A stretch of DNA of 10,000 bases. It comes from Rheinheimera sp. (GTDB lineage: Bacteria > Pseudomonadota > Gammaproteobacteria > Enterobacterales > Alteromonadaceae). The notes beneath the pieces were generated by a model. It saw only the letters and a list, made by a program, of their open reading frames with translations. It did not search any database and had not been told where the DNA came from. The DNA lies in NCBI RefSeq assembly GCF_020217005.1, contig NZ_JAIWOI010000082.1:1-10000 (forward strand), given 5' to 3'. The position numbers and the translations under genes were made by a program. How positions within the stretch are numbered: position 1 is the first letter of the stretch; each line of letters opens with the position of its first letter. Below are positions 1-7,812 of the stretch, in pieces.

Positions 1-12
1 TTTACCCTTAGT

Positions 13-33
13 TTGACGCTGTAGCTTTGTTGA
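13..33 (-). repeat. Fragment of the same repeat family at the window edge
   Basis: On the minus strand this 21-base stretch matches the 3' part of the 107-bp repeats (3577-3597 in copy B, 3450-3470 in copy A) at 20 of 21 positions. It is inverted relative to the other copies. The following bases to position 1 diverge from the repeat end, although GGGTA and GGTTA are similar. Upstream, GTTGCAG followed by CAAC recalls the 5' hairpin of the unit, but the CCCCAG core is missing in 34-91. It may be a decayed or internally deleted copy. The remainder of 34-91 shows no gene or terminator. Confidence 0.6.
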
Positions 34-91
34 TCGCACTGCAACACCAATCAGTTCGGGATTGTTTTGTTGTTATAGTTACCGGTTTTAG

Positions 92-1051
92 TTAACTGAA
101 TTTATACACTATTTGTTGCTGATACAACTCACCTGCTTTGAGCAGAGTGCAGGGAAAGCCAAGTTGATTAATTGCATCAGGCCAGCCCTGAGCCTCCAGA
201 CAAATCCCCTGCCTGGGCGCAAAAGGCGCAGCCAGAAAGTTGCCTGTGTAAAGCTGCAAGCCGGGCTGAGTGCTAAAGACTTCCAGCTGGCGACCACTTT
301 GCTCAGAACTTAACTTAGCCATCAGTTTTAACTCTGACGCCTGTGCACCTTGCCAGATAAAACAGTGATCAAAACCATTGGCTAATGCCAGCTGAGGGTC
401 CTGCTGCATTAGTGCAGGTCCGACTAATTTCGCTTGCGTAAAGTCAAAGGCGGTGCCAGCCACAGCACGGCGCTCTCCGGTTGGAATAGCGCTGTCGTCT
501 GTCGGTAAATAATGGCTCGCTGTCAGCTGCAATTGATGGTTTTCGATCGAAGTACCGTCGTTATTCAGGTTGAAATAACAATGGTTGGTTAAATTCAGCA
601 CAGTGTCTTTGTTAGACAAAGCTAAAAAAGACAACTCTAACTGCTGATCGACAATACGGAACTGCTGCCAGACCTGCACAGCGCCAGGATAGCCCTGATC
701 GCCGTCTGCTGAGTGCAAATACAATTGCACCGAATCTGACTGCTGTTTCAGCACTTGCCAGTGCTGGCGATTAAAACCAGTGATGCCCCCATGCAGGTGA
801 TTGGGACCATTATTGCAATCAAGCTGAAAGCTCTGGCCATTGAGTTTAAAACGGCCATTGGCAATACGATTGGCAACACGACCCGCTGTAGCGCCCAGAT
901 AAAACTCATCGGTTTGATAATCAGCCACTTGCGGATAATTCAGCGTCATTTCCTGGCCATACAAACGGATAGAGCGGATTGTTGCCCCAAAAGGCAACAA
1001 CTCCACATCCAGACCAGTGCCTTTTGTTAAGGCTATTGGGGTCTGGTTCAT
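92..1051 (-). CDS. galM: Galactose mutarotase (aldose 1-epimerase)
   Basis: Interconverts the beta and alpha anomers of galactose, supplying GalK with the alpha form after beta-galactoside cleavage. It has 319 residues, slightly shorter than E. coli GalM (about 346). Visible: GRVANRI (57-63), NHLHGG (84-89), the catalytic acid His157 in [10 protein letters not shown] and catalytic base Glu286 in [10 protein letters not shown]. The chosen ATG (1049-1051) overlaps the galK stop by 4 bases (ATGA), a common coupled start; an in-frame ATG at 1087 would put 12 unrelated residues inside galK. No signal peptide is seen, so it is cytoplasmic. No intrinsic terminator is visible in the 91 bases after its stop, so the transcript may continue past the edge. 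Confidence 0.96.
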   Translation of the reverse strand: MNQTPIALTKGTGLDVELLPFGATIRSIRLYGQEMTLNYPQVADYQTDEFYLGATAGRVANRIANGRFKLNGQSFQLDCNNGPNHLHGGITGFNRQHWQVLKQQSDSVQLYLHSADGDQGYPGAVQVWQQFRIVDQQLELSFLALSNKDTVLNLTNHCYFNLNNDGTSIENHQLQLTASHYLPTDDSAIPTGERRAVAGTAFDFTQAKLVGPALMQQDPQLALANGFDHCFIWQGAQASELKLMAKLSSEQSGRQLEVFSTQPGLQLYTGNFLAAPFAPRQGICLEAQGWPDAINQLGFPCTLLKAGELYQQQIVYKFS

Positions 1052-2202
1052 GCCAAAATCTGCTCTGCGCCCTGACTGGCTGTACAAACAAAAATACCTG
1101 CGGTTAAGCCGGTTTGAGCCGGATAGTCACGTTCAACTAAAGCCCGGATCTCATCCACTCTGCCCTGTGGCACTAAAGCGACCACACAACCACCAAAACC
1201 ACCGCCTGTCATCCGCACACCACCAGTCTCACCCAAAACCTTGCCAATCATTTCCACCAGCGCATCAATGGCAGGTACAGTGATTTCAAAGTCGTTTTTC
1301 ATCGACAAATGCGACTCAGCCATTAAGCGGCTTAACAGTTTAATGTCGTGCTCAGCTAAAGCTTTAGCGGCCAGCTCAGTACGGTCGTTTTCAGTGATCA
1401 CATGACGGGCACGTTTGGCTACTAATGGATCCAATTCGCTCTGCTTAGCCGCAAAAGTATCCCAGCTGACATCGCGTAAGGCTTTGACGCCAAAAATAGC
1501 GGCCGCTTCTTCACACTGACGACGACGGGTGTTGTATTCGCTATCGACCAGGCCACGTTTTACATTGGAGTTGATAATCATCACCGCCATGTCAGTGGGC
1601 ACTGATACAGGGGTGCTGTCGAGGCTACGGCAGTCGATCAATAAGGCATGATCCACTTTACCTTGTGCAGAAATCAGTTGATCCATAATGCCGCAGTTGC
1701 AACCGACAAAGTGGTTTTCTGCGTGTTGACCATTGAGTGCATTGTCGCGGCTGGACAGTTCAATACCTGCCAAAGTGCTGTAGGTCAGACCCAATGCAAC
1801 TTCCAAAGAAGCTGAAGAGCTTAAACCTACACCTTGTGGCACATTGCCGCTGATGGCTAAGTCACAACCGACCAGGTTAAAACCTTTTTGCATCAGGCTG
1901 TTGGCCACACCACGCACATAGTTGGCCCACTGGTACTCTGGATGTTTAGCCAGCGGAAAGGTCAGTTCAAACTCATCCACTTGCTGCTGATAATCCAGCG
2001 CCAGCACCCGCACCTTCTTGTCGTTGCGTGGTGTTGCCACAACCACAGTGTCGTAGTTAATAGCACAAGGCAATACAAAACCGTCGTTGTAGTCTGTGTG
2101 TTCGCCAATCAGATTCACCCGGCCAGGCGCTCTGAACACAAATTCACCCTGCTGTTGATAATGTTTGGCAAATGCCTGCTGTACTTGTTGCACTAATTCC
2201 AT
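1048..2202 (-). CDS. galK: Galactokinase
   Basis: Phosphorylates alpha-D-galactose at C1 with ATP, the entry step of the Leloir pathway. The 384 residues match the usual GHMP-kinase length. Visible: the galactokinase signature [14 protein letters not shown] (27-40), with Arg28, Glu34 and Asp37; the ATP loop [11 protein letters not shown] (122-132); catalytic Asp174 in CGIMDQ; and the third motif [10 protein letters not shown] (331-340). The start is 5 bases after the galT stop, with AAGG about 10 bases upstream inside the galT end, and its stop overlaps the galM start as ATGA. This arrangement suggests coupled synthesis of GalT, GalK and GalM. Confidence 0.98.
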   Translation of the reverse strand: MELVQQVQQAFAKHYQQQGEFVFRAPGRVNLIGEHTDYNDGFVLPCAINYDTVVVATPRNDKKVRVLALDYQQQVDEFELTFPLAKHPEYQWANYVRGVANSLMQKGFNLVGCDLAISGNVPQGVGLSSSASLEVALGLTYSTLAGIELSSRDNALNGQHAENHFVGCNCGIMDQLISAQGKVDHALLIDCRSLDSTPVSVPTDMAVMIINSNVKRGLVDSEYNTRRRQCEEAAAIFGVKALRDVSWDTFAAKQSELDPLVAKRARHVITENDRTELAAKALAEHDIKLLSRLMAESHLSMKNDFEITVPAIDALVEMIGKVLGETGGVRMTGGGFGGCVVALVPQGRVDEIRALVERDYPAQTGLTAGIFVCTASQGAEQILA

Positions 2203-2207
2203 CTGTA

Positions 2208-3284
2208 TTAAACCTTGCTCTGCTGTTTGTAATGCACAGGACTTTGCTGTTTTAAGCGTTCAGCGGCCTGTTCAGGAGTCATATCACGTTGGGTTTCGGC
2301 CAGCATTTCGTAGCCCACCATAAATTTTTTGATGGTGGCAGAACGTAATAAAGGCGGGTAAAAATGGCCATGCAGCTGCCAGTGGTCGATGCTTTGTGCA
2401 CTATCAACACCTTCAGCAGCGTCGTTGTGGTACGGTGCGCTGTGCCAGCCCATTGAATAAGGGAAAGAACACTGGAACAGATTGTCGTAGCGAATGGTAA
2501 TTTGCTTAAGAATATCAGCCAGCGCTGCCTGCTGCTCTGTCGTTAACTCTTCCATCCGGCGAACATGAGCTTTTGGCAACACTAGTGTTTCAAATGGCCA
2601 GCTGGCCCAGAATGGCACGACCACTATCCAGTGCTGGTTTTCAACCACAGTGCGCTCGCCACTTTGTTGCTCCAGAGCGGCATAATTCAATAACAGGTTT
2701 TTGCCGTGCTTCGCTAAATACTCACGCTGCGCTTGATCGGCTTTGGCTGGTAAAGTCGGCACAGTGCTGTTGGCCCAAATCTGACCATGGGGATGTGGAT
2801 TGGAGCAGCCGTTAATAGCGCCTTTGTTTTCAAATACCTGCACCCAGTTGTAGGTTTTGGATAAGTCCTGATACTGACGGATCCACTCCTCTACTATGTT
2901 TTGAATATCAGCTACACACAACTCTGGCATAGTCAGGCTGTGATCCGGAGAATAACAAATTACTCTGCTGGTACCACGTTCCGCTTTTAATACAAACAAA
3001 TCATCGTCTGAGCGCTGATAAAAAGGCGTATCCGCTGTTAAAGCGGCAAAGTCATTGGTAAAGACATAAGGCTTTTTATAGTCAGGATTCAGATCCCCTG
3101 AAATACGGCTGTTGGTTGGGCATAAAAAACAGCTGTGGTCGTATGATGGATTCTGCTCTGTGGCTGCAGCTTCAATCTGACCTTGCCATGGTCTTTTTGC
3201 TCTGTGTGGCGACACCAGCACCCAATCCCCAGTCAGCGGGTTGTATCTGCGATGTGGATGATCTTTTGCATTAAATTCAGACAT
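2208..3284 (-). CDS. galT: Galactose-1-phosphate uridylyltransferase
   Basis: Transfers UMP from UDP-glucose to galactose-1-phosphate, giving UDP-galactose and glucose-1-phosphate. At 358 residues it is near the usual length (about 348 in E. coli), with a slightly longer Gln/Lys-rich C-terminus. The zinc ligands known in E. coli appear at the same numbers: Cys52, Cys55 (CFLC), His115 and His164. The active-site NPHPHGQIW holds the nucleophile His166, which is uridylylated during the reaction. HNDAAEGVD and [10 protein letters not shown] further on are typical of the second half. The GGAG site fixes the start. The stop is 5 bases before galK. It is separated from galE by the repeat-bearing gap, unlike the compact E. 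coli gal operon. No damaged motif is seen. Confidence 0.98.
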   Translation of the reverse strand: MSEFNAKDHPHRRYNPLTGDWVLVSPHRAKRPWQGQIEAAATEQNPSYDHSCFLCPTNSRISGDLNPDYKKPYVFTNDFAALTADTPFYQRSDDDLFVLKAERGTSRVICYSPDHSLTMPELCVADIQNIVEEWIRQYQDLSKTYNWVQVFENKGAINGCSNPHPHGQIWANSTVPTLPAKADQAQREYLAKHGKNLLLNYAALEQQSGERTVVENQHWIVVVPFWASWPFETLVLPKAHVRRMEELTTEQQAALADILKQITIRYDNLFQCSFPYSMGWHSAPYHNDAAEGVDSAQSIDHWQLHGHFYPPLLRSATIKKFMVGYEMLAETQRDMTPEQAAERLKQQSPVHYKQQSKV

Positions 3285-3290
3285 CTATAA

Positions 3291-3294
3291 CTCC
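3291..3294 (-). promoter_or_regulatory. Ribosome binding site of galT
   Basis: GGAG on the minus strand lies 6 bases before the ATG at 3282-3284. After 309 bases without translation, galT needs its own initiation, unlike galK and galM, which can be coupled to the gene before. Confidence 0.75.
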
Positions 3295-3318
3295 AACCTT
3301 TCACTCAATCTTGTTCAC

Positions 3319-3340
3319 AAACCCCGTAGGGGCTGGGTTT
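3319..3340 (-). promoter_or_regulatory. Short two-way hairpin in the galT leader
   Basis: Two mutually exclusive stems share bases: CCCC with GGGG around a 3-base loop (3322-3332), and AAACCC with GGGTTT around a 10-base loop (3319-3340). On the mRNA strand the first is followed by TTTG, a poor terminator. It lies about 35 bases before the galT start. It could affect galT expression, but it could equally be chance; a role is speculative. The remaining bases between here and copy A (3341-3376) show nothing else. Confidence 0.25.
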
Positions 3341-3376
3341 ATCCCTGCACGCACTGTCATTCACGCAAGCTCTTTA

Positions 3377-3483
3377 GCTGCAGCGAGGCGACAAGTGTTC
3401 AAGACCCCAGGAGCATAGTCACCTATGAGACTGGGGCGCGAACACGCAGTCAACAAAGCTGCAGCGTCAAGAACGACGGTTAT
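3377..3483 (+). repeat. Palindromic intergenic repeat, copy A (107 bp)
   Basis: Direct repeat of copy B in the same orientation, with the same nested arms (core CCCCAG 3405-3410 with CTGGGG 3431-3436). Three of its four differences weaken pairing relative to B: two in the 5' hairpin (a C-A mismatch and a G-T pair where B has T-A pairs) and one at the base of the apical stem (G-A where B has G-C). The fourth is outside these stems, near the 3' end. No clear terminal inverted repeats with target duplication flank it, and it has no coding capacity. It lies between galE and galT, entirely outside genes. Confidence 0.95.
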
Positions 3484-3488
3484 CTATA

Positions 3489-3503
3489 GCCAAAGTAATT
3501 GGC
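3489..3503. repeat. Small hairpin linking the two repeat copies
   Basis: GCCAA and TTGGC form a perfect 5-pair inverted repeat with a 5-base loop, filling most of the 20-base spacer between the copies. It abuts copy B directly and is absent upstream of copy A, so it may be either part of the full repeat unit or a linker. A weak TTGCAA/TATAGA pair overlaps here on the minus strand but is not called as a promoter. Confidence 0.5.
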
Positions 3504-3610
3504 GTTGCAGCGAGGCAACAAGTGTTCAAGACCCCAGGAGCATAGTCACCTATGCGACTGGGGCGCGAACACGCAGTCAACAAAGCTGCAGCGTCAAGAA
3601 CGACGGCTAT
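3504..3610 (+). repeat. Palindromic intergenic repeat, copy B (107 bp)
   Basis: It differs from copy A at 4 of 107 positions; copies start 127 bases apart. Nested arms: GTTGCAGC 3504-3511 with GCTGCAGC 3585-3592 (one G-U); GTGTTC 3522-3527 with GAACAC 3567-3572; CCCCAG 3532-3537 with CTGGGG 3558-3563; GCATAG 3540-3545 with CTATGC 3550-3555, closing a 4-base loop. A separate hairpin pairs GTTGC (3504-3508) with GCAAC (3515-3519), an alternative to the outermost arm. In the gal mRNA sense (minus strand) the apical loop reads GTGA, a GNRA-type tetraloop. No T run follows, so it is not an intrinsic terminator. Strand label is arbitrary. It overlaps the last codons of galE. Confidence 0.95.
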
Positions 3611-4613
3611 AACCATTGGGGTTTAATTTCTGCCAATTCCAGCTATCCGCTACCATCTGATCCAAACCCCGTTCCGCTTTCCAATTCAGCTGCTGTTCTG
3701 CTCGGCTTGAATCGGCGTAGCAGCAGGCAATATCACCAGGGCGACGTGGCGCTACCTGATAAGCAATCAACTGGCCCGAAATACGACGGTAAGCCTCCAC
3801 CATTTGCAGCACAGACACTCCCTGCCCAGTGCCTAAATTAAACACATGGAAACCCGGGTTCTGATGCAAAGTTTCTAAAGCTTTGACATGACCTGAGGCT
3901 AAATCACAGACATGGATATAATCCCGCACACCGGTACCGTCTGGCGTATCGTAATCATCACCAAACACAGCTAAATGTGGTCTGCGACCTATGGCCACCT
4001 GATTGATAAAAGGCATCAGATTATTTGGAATGCCGTTAGGATCTTCACCTATCAAGCCAGATTCATGCGCACCTACAGGGTTAAAATAACGCAGTACTAT
4101 GGCACTGAAGTCAGGTTGCGCCAGGACTAAATCGGACATCACCTGTTCGACCATCAGCTTAGAACGGCCATAAGGATTGGTAGGCTGCACCGCAAAATCT
4201 TCCCGTATCGGTGAAGATACGGGTTCGCCATACACTGTGGCAGAAGAGCTGAACACCAGAGTTTTCACCTGATGTTCCAGCATGACCCGCATCAATAAGC
4301 CTGAAGCACTGACATTATTTTCATAATAAAACAATGGCTTAGCTACTGATTCGCCGACAGCTTTGGAACCGGCAAAGTGGATCACTGCGTCGACTTTTTC
4401 GGCGGCAAAAATAGCACAAAGCGCTTTTTCATCACGGATATCGGCCTGATAAAACTGAATGCTTTGGCCTGTCAGTTGCTCGACGCGCTGCAAAGCCTCC
4501 ACACTGCTGTTACTCAGGTTGTCGACCACCACCACCTGATGACCAGAATTCAATAACTCCAGACAAGTATGAGAGCCAATATAACCAGCGCCACCCGTGA
4601 CTAAAATACGCAT
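3594..4613 (-). CDS. galE: UDP-glucose 4-epimerase
   Basis: Interconverts UDP-galactose and UDP-glucose with tightly bound NAD, closing the Leloir cycle in the cytoplasm. The 339 residues match the usual length. Visible: dinucleotide motif GGAGYIGSH (7-15), Asp31 after the second strand, SSSATVYG with Ser124, catalytic Tyr148 and Lys152 (YGRSK), [19 protein letters not shown] and the C-terminal RPGD. The start follows AAGGA by 8 bases, and the hydrolase stop is only 4 bases upstream, so translation is likely coupled. The expected C-terminal end NPNGY is followed by SRRS and a TGA that lie within repeat copy B, so the repeat has supplied the last few codons. The fold and active site are unaffected by this tail. 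Confidence 0.98.
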   Translation of the reverse strand: MRILVTGGAGYIGSHTCLELLNSGHQVVVVDNLSNSSVEALQRVEQLTGQSIQFYQADIRDEKALCAIFAAEKVDAVIHFAGSKAVGESVAKPLFYYENNVSASGLLMRVMLEHQVKTLVFSSSATVYGEPVSSPIREDFAVQPTNPYGRSKLMVEQVMSDLVLAQPDFSAIVLRYFNPVGAHESGLIGEDPNGIPNNLMPFINQVAIGRRPHLAVFGDDYDTPDGTGVRDYIHVCDLASGHVKALETLHQNPGFHVFNLGTGQGVSVLQMVEAYRRISGQLIAYQVAPRRPGDIACCYADSSRAEQQLNWKAERGLDQMVADSWNWQKLNPNGYSRRS

Positions 4614-4617
4614 GCTG

Positions 4618-6987
4618 TTATTCCTTCAGATTAAACACTAAAGCATCGCTTTGAATAGCCAGAACTTTTGAACTGGCTTCAAGCTTAGCCTGACTAAATT
4701 CAGGCCCTAATTTAACTAAAACCGCGGCTTTGCCTTGTTCAGTAAAAGCAGCTTCAGGGTTGATAATTTCAATGTCACCACTGGCTTTAAACTCAATAAT
4801 TTGATTGTTTAATGGCACTGGCTGGCCGTTTTTATCCAGCACCTCTGCATAAACAAAAACTAAATCACCAGCCACAGGCGCTACACCGCTGGTATCGAGC
4901 CTCAGCTTTAAACTGGCCGCACGATCGGGCGTTGTCACCTGATGGCTCGCCACTTCTTTGCCTGCGATATAAGCTTTGGCCAGCAGCTGACCTGCTTTGA
5001 ACTCTTTTAAATCAAATTCAAAAGGTGGATGGGCTAAATGAGTTGAAAACTTATCTGTTGATGGCTTATTACGGCTGACTAAAACACCGTTTAAATACAG
5101 CTCCACTTCTTCAGCATTACTAAATACCCGCACTTTAGCGCTGGAACCTGGTTGCCACTCGCTGGCGATAAATACCATAGGACCAGATTGATACTTGTCG
5201 GATTGTTCCGACGCCGGACGCTGGCTTTGGTAAAAGTAGTAACTGTATTTAGGTAAACGGTAAATGCTCATAATGCCGGATGCTTCCAGATCATTGGCAT
5301 AACCTCTGTTGTAATCAAACATCACCCAATAACCATCTGCATAGGCAGGCGTGGTCAGGTTGTCATTATGCGCTTCCTGTAAGTTACGGGCTTGCTGCAA
5401 TAAACGCGCTTCGCCATGACTTAATAACTGACGACTGGTACGGGCCTCTTCTTTTAAGTCACCCCAGCTGTCCTGATTAAAACCGGCATTTTGCGCATAG
5501 TATTCCCAATCGCCGTATTCAGACACATTGTAAGGCACTGTTGGTGTTTCGTAGTGCATCTGGCGGTGCTGACGTGCCTGCAGGTACATGTCGTAGCCAT
5601 GTTGCCAGCCCGCGGAATAAGCGCCCGGAAACTCTTGTTTCACTGTGTTGTGTAAGGTTGCGACAAACTCATCCGGCATAGCGGATTCATTCAGAGAACA
5701 TTCCCAGGCTAAAACGCTGGCATGGTTGCGGTCACGGCGGATTAAATCACGGCAACTCTGAATAGTCTGAGCTCGGAAGGCTTCTGTAGGCTGATAATAC
5801 TGCCAGCCCAAAATAGCGTTCATCAGCACTAACCCCAGTTCATCCGCGGCCTGCATAAAAGCTTTGGAATGTGGGTAATGCGATAAACGCACGTAGTCAA
5901 AACCAGCAGATTTAATTTTCACCGCATCACGGTAATCGGCCTGAGGCGATGTCGCATAGCCGACATGAGGGTATTCCTGATGACGGTTGACGCCGCGTAA
6001 AAAGGTCAGCTCCCCGTTAATTAGTAACTGGTGTTTGTCGTTAAAGGCAAAACTGCGGATACCAATCTGTTGCTGCTGACGCTCAATCACTTCGCCATTT
6101 TGTTTCAGCACAGTGTTCAGGTTGTATAAAAATGGACTGGCCGGGCTCCATAAGCTTGGTGTGGTCACAGTCAGCTGTTGCTGTTGATCCAGCGTTGCAC
6201 CAGCGGCCAGTTGAATGGGGCCTGAGCTGACTTCAGTGACTAATTGCTTACCAGCAAATAACTGCTGCACCAGTTCCAGCTCGGCATCTGTCGCAGATGT
6301 ATTGGCCAGCTGAGTTTTTACCGCAACCACAGACTCTGCTTTGTCCACTTTTGGATAAGTGACAAAAATGCCACCACCAGCTACTTCATTCGCCAGCATT
6401 TCATCTGTGATATGAACAGGGTTTTTAATCAGTAAACGCACGTCACGGTATAAACCGCCGTAGGTATTAAAGTCCAGCTGTGCCAAAGGTTTAGGCCCTG
6501 TCACTTCATTGTCTCTGTTATCCAGTTTGACGGTCAGCTGATAAGTCTGACCGGCAGCGACATAAGGCGTTAAATCAATAGTAAAAGGCAAATAACCGCC
6601 CAGATGCTCGCCAATCTGTTGATCGCCTAACCAGACCTGAGCATGGTTCATTGCGGCTTCAAAACGGATCAATAGCTGTTTGCCCTGCCACTCTGGCGCT
6701 ATGCTCAGAGACTTTTGATACCAGGCAAAACCCTGCCATTGGTTATTCACCAGCAAAGGCTCAATCTGAGGTGTATGAGGTAAATTGACCTGTTGCCAGT
6801 CTTCGGGTTTTGCCGTTAAGTCAGCGGACTGGCTTTTGTAAAACAACCAATCCGCATTTAAGTTTTGCTCTGTGGCTACTGTAACTTTCGCTGACTGTCC
6901 GTCCTTCACTGATTCGGCCACAGGGCTGCAGGCACACTGCAGCAACAAAGCCAGCACCAGCAGAGATTGGGAAAAACACTTCAACAC
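4618..6987 (-). CDS. Exported family 2 glycoside hydrolase, probable beta-galactosidase
   Basis: Hydrolyses a beta-glycosidic bond with retention, probably terminal galactose in the periplasm; 789 residues from the GTG start. Domains in order: signal peptide with hydrophobic core SLLVLALLL ending in QCACS (Cys18 and Cys20, possible lipoprotein); sugar-binding jelly-roll domain about 45-190; Ig-like domain about 190-315; TIM barrel about 320-590; C-terminal beta domains about 600-660 and 690-789 resembling the DUF4982 and Ig-like tails of this GH2 group. The barrel shows [18 protein letters not shown], acid/base Glu434 in SLNES and nucleophile Glu490 in SEYGDWEY. These barrel motifs differ from cytoplasmic LacZ and resemble exported GH2 enzymes of polysaccharide-using bacteria. 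The stop is 4 bases before galE. An alternative start at 7044 gives 808 residues and overlaps the reductase by 20 bases. Family is certain; galactosidase activity is inferred from the gal neighbours, and other beta-glycoside specificities are possible. Confidence 0.93.
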   Translation of the reverse strand: MLKCFSQSLLVLALLLQCACSPVAESVKDGQSAKVTVATEQNLNADWLFYKSQSADLTAKPEDWQQVNLPHTPQIEPLLVNNQWQGFAWYQKSLSIAPEWQGKQLLIRFEAAMNHAQVWLGDQQIGEHLGGYLPFTIDLTPYVAAGQTYQLTVKLDNRDNEVTGPKPLAQLDFNTYGGLYRDVRLLIKNPVHITDEMLANEVAGGGIFVTYPKVDKAESVVAVKTQLANTSATDAELELVQQLFAGKQLVTEVSSGPIQLAAGATLDQQQQLTVTTPSLWSPASPFLYNLNTVLKQNGEVIERQQQQIGIRSFAFNDKHQLLINGELTFLRGVNRHQEYPHVGYATSPQADYRDAVKIKSAGFDYVRLSHYPHSKAFMQAADELGLVLMNAILGWQYYQPTEAFRAQTIQSCRDLIRRDRNHASVLAWECSLNESAMPDEFVATLHNTVKQEFPGAYSAGWQHGYDMYLQARQHRQMHYETPTVPYNVSEYGDWEYYAQNAGFNQDSWGDLKEEARTSRQLLSHGEARLLQQARNLQEAHNDNLTTPAYADGYWVMFDYNRGYANDLEASGIMSIYRLPKYSYYFYQSQRPASEQSDKYQSGPMVFIASEWQPGSSAKVRVFSNAEEVELYLNGVLVSRNKPSTDKFSTHLAHPPFEFDLKEFKAGQLLAKAYIAGKEVASHQVTTPDRAASLKLRLDTSGVAPVAGDLVFVYAEVLDKNGQPVPLNNQIIEFKASGDIEIINPEAAFTEQGKAAVLVKLGPEFSQAKLEASSKVLAIQSDALVFNLKE

Positions 6988-6995
6988 TGGAGAAT

Positions 6996-7000
6996 TCCTT
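6996..7000 (-). promoter_or_regulatory. Ribosome binding site that sets a GTG start for the hydrolase
   Basis: AAGGA on the minus strand stands 8 bases before GTG at 6985-6987 (TTG at 6982-6984 follows directly). The upstream ATG at 7042-7044 lies inside the reductase gene and would add 19 residues including three consecutive Cys before the signal peptide. The better site, and the signal peptide beginning directly after it, favour the GTG. Confidence 0.7.
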
Positions 7001-7024
7001 TTAATAGGCCCGCAGCAGCAGGAC

Positions 7025-7732
7025 TTAGCAAAAATTTGTTTCAACGGCTGGCCTGATCACCAACTCATGAATATGGGCTTTAGCTGAAGCAGCGAGCATC
7101 AGCACTATGGCGTCAGCCACTTCTTCGGCCGATAAATAATCGGGCCTGCTGGCCGCACGAAATTCGGTATCGACCCCACCCGGATACACAGAAAGTACCT
7201 TTACCCCTGTGCCATGGAGTTCTTTACGCAGCACTTTGCTGTAGCTATCCAAAGCGGCTTTGCTGGCGCTGTAGGCAGAGATACCAGGGTTAGAAAATAA
7301 ACAGACGGTCGAGAGTAGATTCAGCACTACACCTTTACCCTGCTCTTTCATCGCTGGCACTAACTGCTGGATAAAATGCAGCGGCGCATAAAAATTCAGT
7401 TGCATCATCTGCTCAAGGGCGGACCAATCCGGTTGTGTGGCTGCATTTCTGCTGCTGTTGGCACCAGCGCAGTTAATCAGCACCTCCACCTGACCAAACT
7501 GTCTGGTTGCCTGCTGGCAAAACTGGCGAATGGCAGCAGCGTCTGTCACTGAAAAGGACTGGCTGAATACACTGCAGCCTGCTGGCAGTAACGCCAGGGT
7601 CTGCGCCAACTTTGCAGGATCACGACCACATAAGCTCAGTCTGTGACCTTGCTGAGCTAAGGCAACAGCCAAAGCCCGGCCTATGCCCGATGAAGCGCCG
7701 GTCAGCAGAATATGAGAGGGAGTTAAGGACAT
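7025..7732 (-). CDS. Short-chain dehydrogenase/reductase (SDR), unknown substrate
   Basis: A soluble NAD(P)-dependent oxidoreductase of 235 residues, the usual length of classical SDRs. Visible motifs: cofactor loop TGASSGIG (11-18), NCAG (87-90), Asn113, and catalytic Ser141, Tyr154 and Lys158 (YSASK), followed by YPGGVDTEF after the sixth strand. The basic residue in CGRD (Arg37) after the second strand favours NADP(H). The start at 7732 is chosen because the SDR fold begins right after it and AGGGA lies about 10 bases upstream; an in-frame ATG at 7780 lies within the upstream terminator stem and is rejected. The stop is 37 bases before the hydrolase start, so the two are likely co-transcribed. 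It may act on a sugar, for example as a galactose dehydrogenase, or on something unrelated; no other oxidative galactose-pathway gene is present to support the former. Confidence 0.9.
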   Translation of the reverse strand: MSLTPSHILLTGASSGIGRALAVALAQQGHRLSLCGRDPAKLAQTLALLPAGCSVFSQSFSVTDAAAIRQFCQQATRQFGQVEVLINCAGANSSRNAATQPDWSALEQMMQLNFYAPLHFIQQLVPAMKEQGKGVVLNLLSTVCLFSNPGISAYSASKAALDSYSKVLRKELHGTGVKVLSVYPGGVDTEFRAASRPDYLSAEEVADAIVLMLAASAKAHIHELVIRPAVETNFC

Positions 7733-7763
7733 CAGACTGGCTTCCCTGAGGATGATTCTCTTT

Positions 7764-7788
7764 AAAAAAGCCCGGCCCAAAGGCCGGG
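7764..7788 (-). terminator. Rho-independent terminator after the receptor gene
   Basis: Read on the minus strand, the arms CCCGGCC and GGCCGGG (7 perfect pairs, 7782-7788 and 7771-7777) enclose a 4-base loop and are followed by C and six Ts (7764-7769). It begins 24 bases after the receptor stop codon and ends 31 bases before the reductase start. It should end most receptor transcripts, giving the enzyme genes lower expression by read-through unless they have their own promoter. No convincing -35/-10 pair is visible in the 31 bases between it and the next ATG. Confidence 0.93.
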
Positions 7789-7812
7789 TTTATCTACGGA
7801 ATAACAAGCGTC

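Noticed and set aside
34..91. Terminator after galM
   Set aside because: Only weak 5-pair stems (CAATC/GATTG, AGTTA/TAACT) are present, with no T run on the transcribed strand.
1052..1087. Upstream ATG for galM adding 12 residues
   Set aside because: It lies inside galK, and the added residues do not resemble the family; the ATGA overlap start fits better.
3470..3510. Sigma-70 promoter for galT between the repeat copies (TTGCAA, 16 bases, TATAGA)
   Set aside because: Each hexamer matches consensus at only 4 of 6 positions and the spacer is short; not enough to call without transcript data.
3532..3563. Kink-turn in the repeat core
   Set aside because: On the plus strand a tandem G-A/A-G internal loop is present, but it is symmetric and lacks the 3-base bulge of a kink-turn.
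3377..3610. CRISPR array or transposon-derived MITE
   Set aside because: Only two long units with one 20-base spacer are present, no cas genes, and no terminal inverted repeat plus target duplication can be recognised.
3425..3841. Plus-strand open frame of 138 codons across the repeat and the galE end
   Set aside because: It is antisense to galE and read through both palindromic copies; it has no recognisable domain and no good ribosome binding site.
7733..7780. Upstream ATG for the reductase adding 16 residues
   Set aside because: It begins within the terminator stem and would put the leader through the T run; the SDR fold starts directly after the later ATG.
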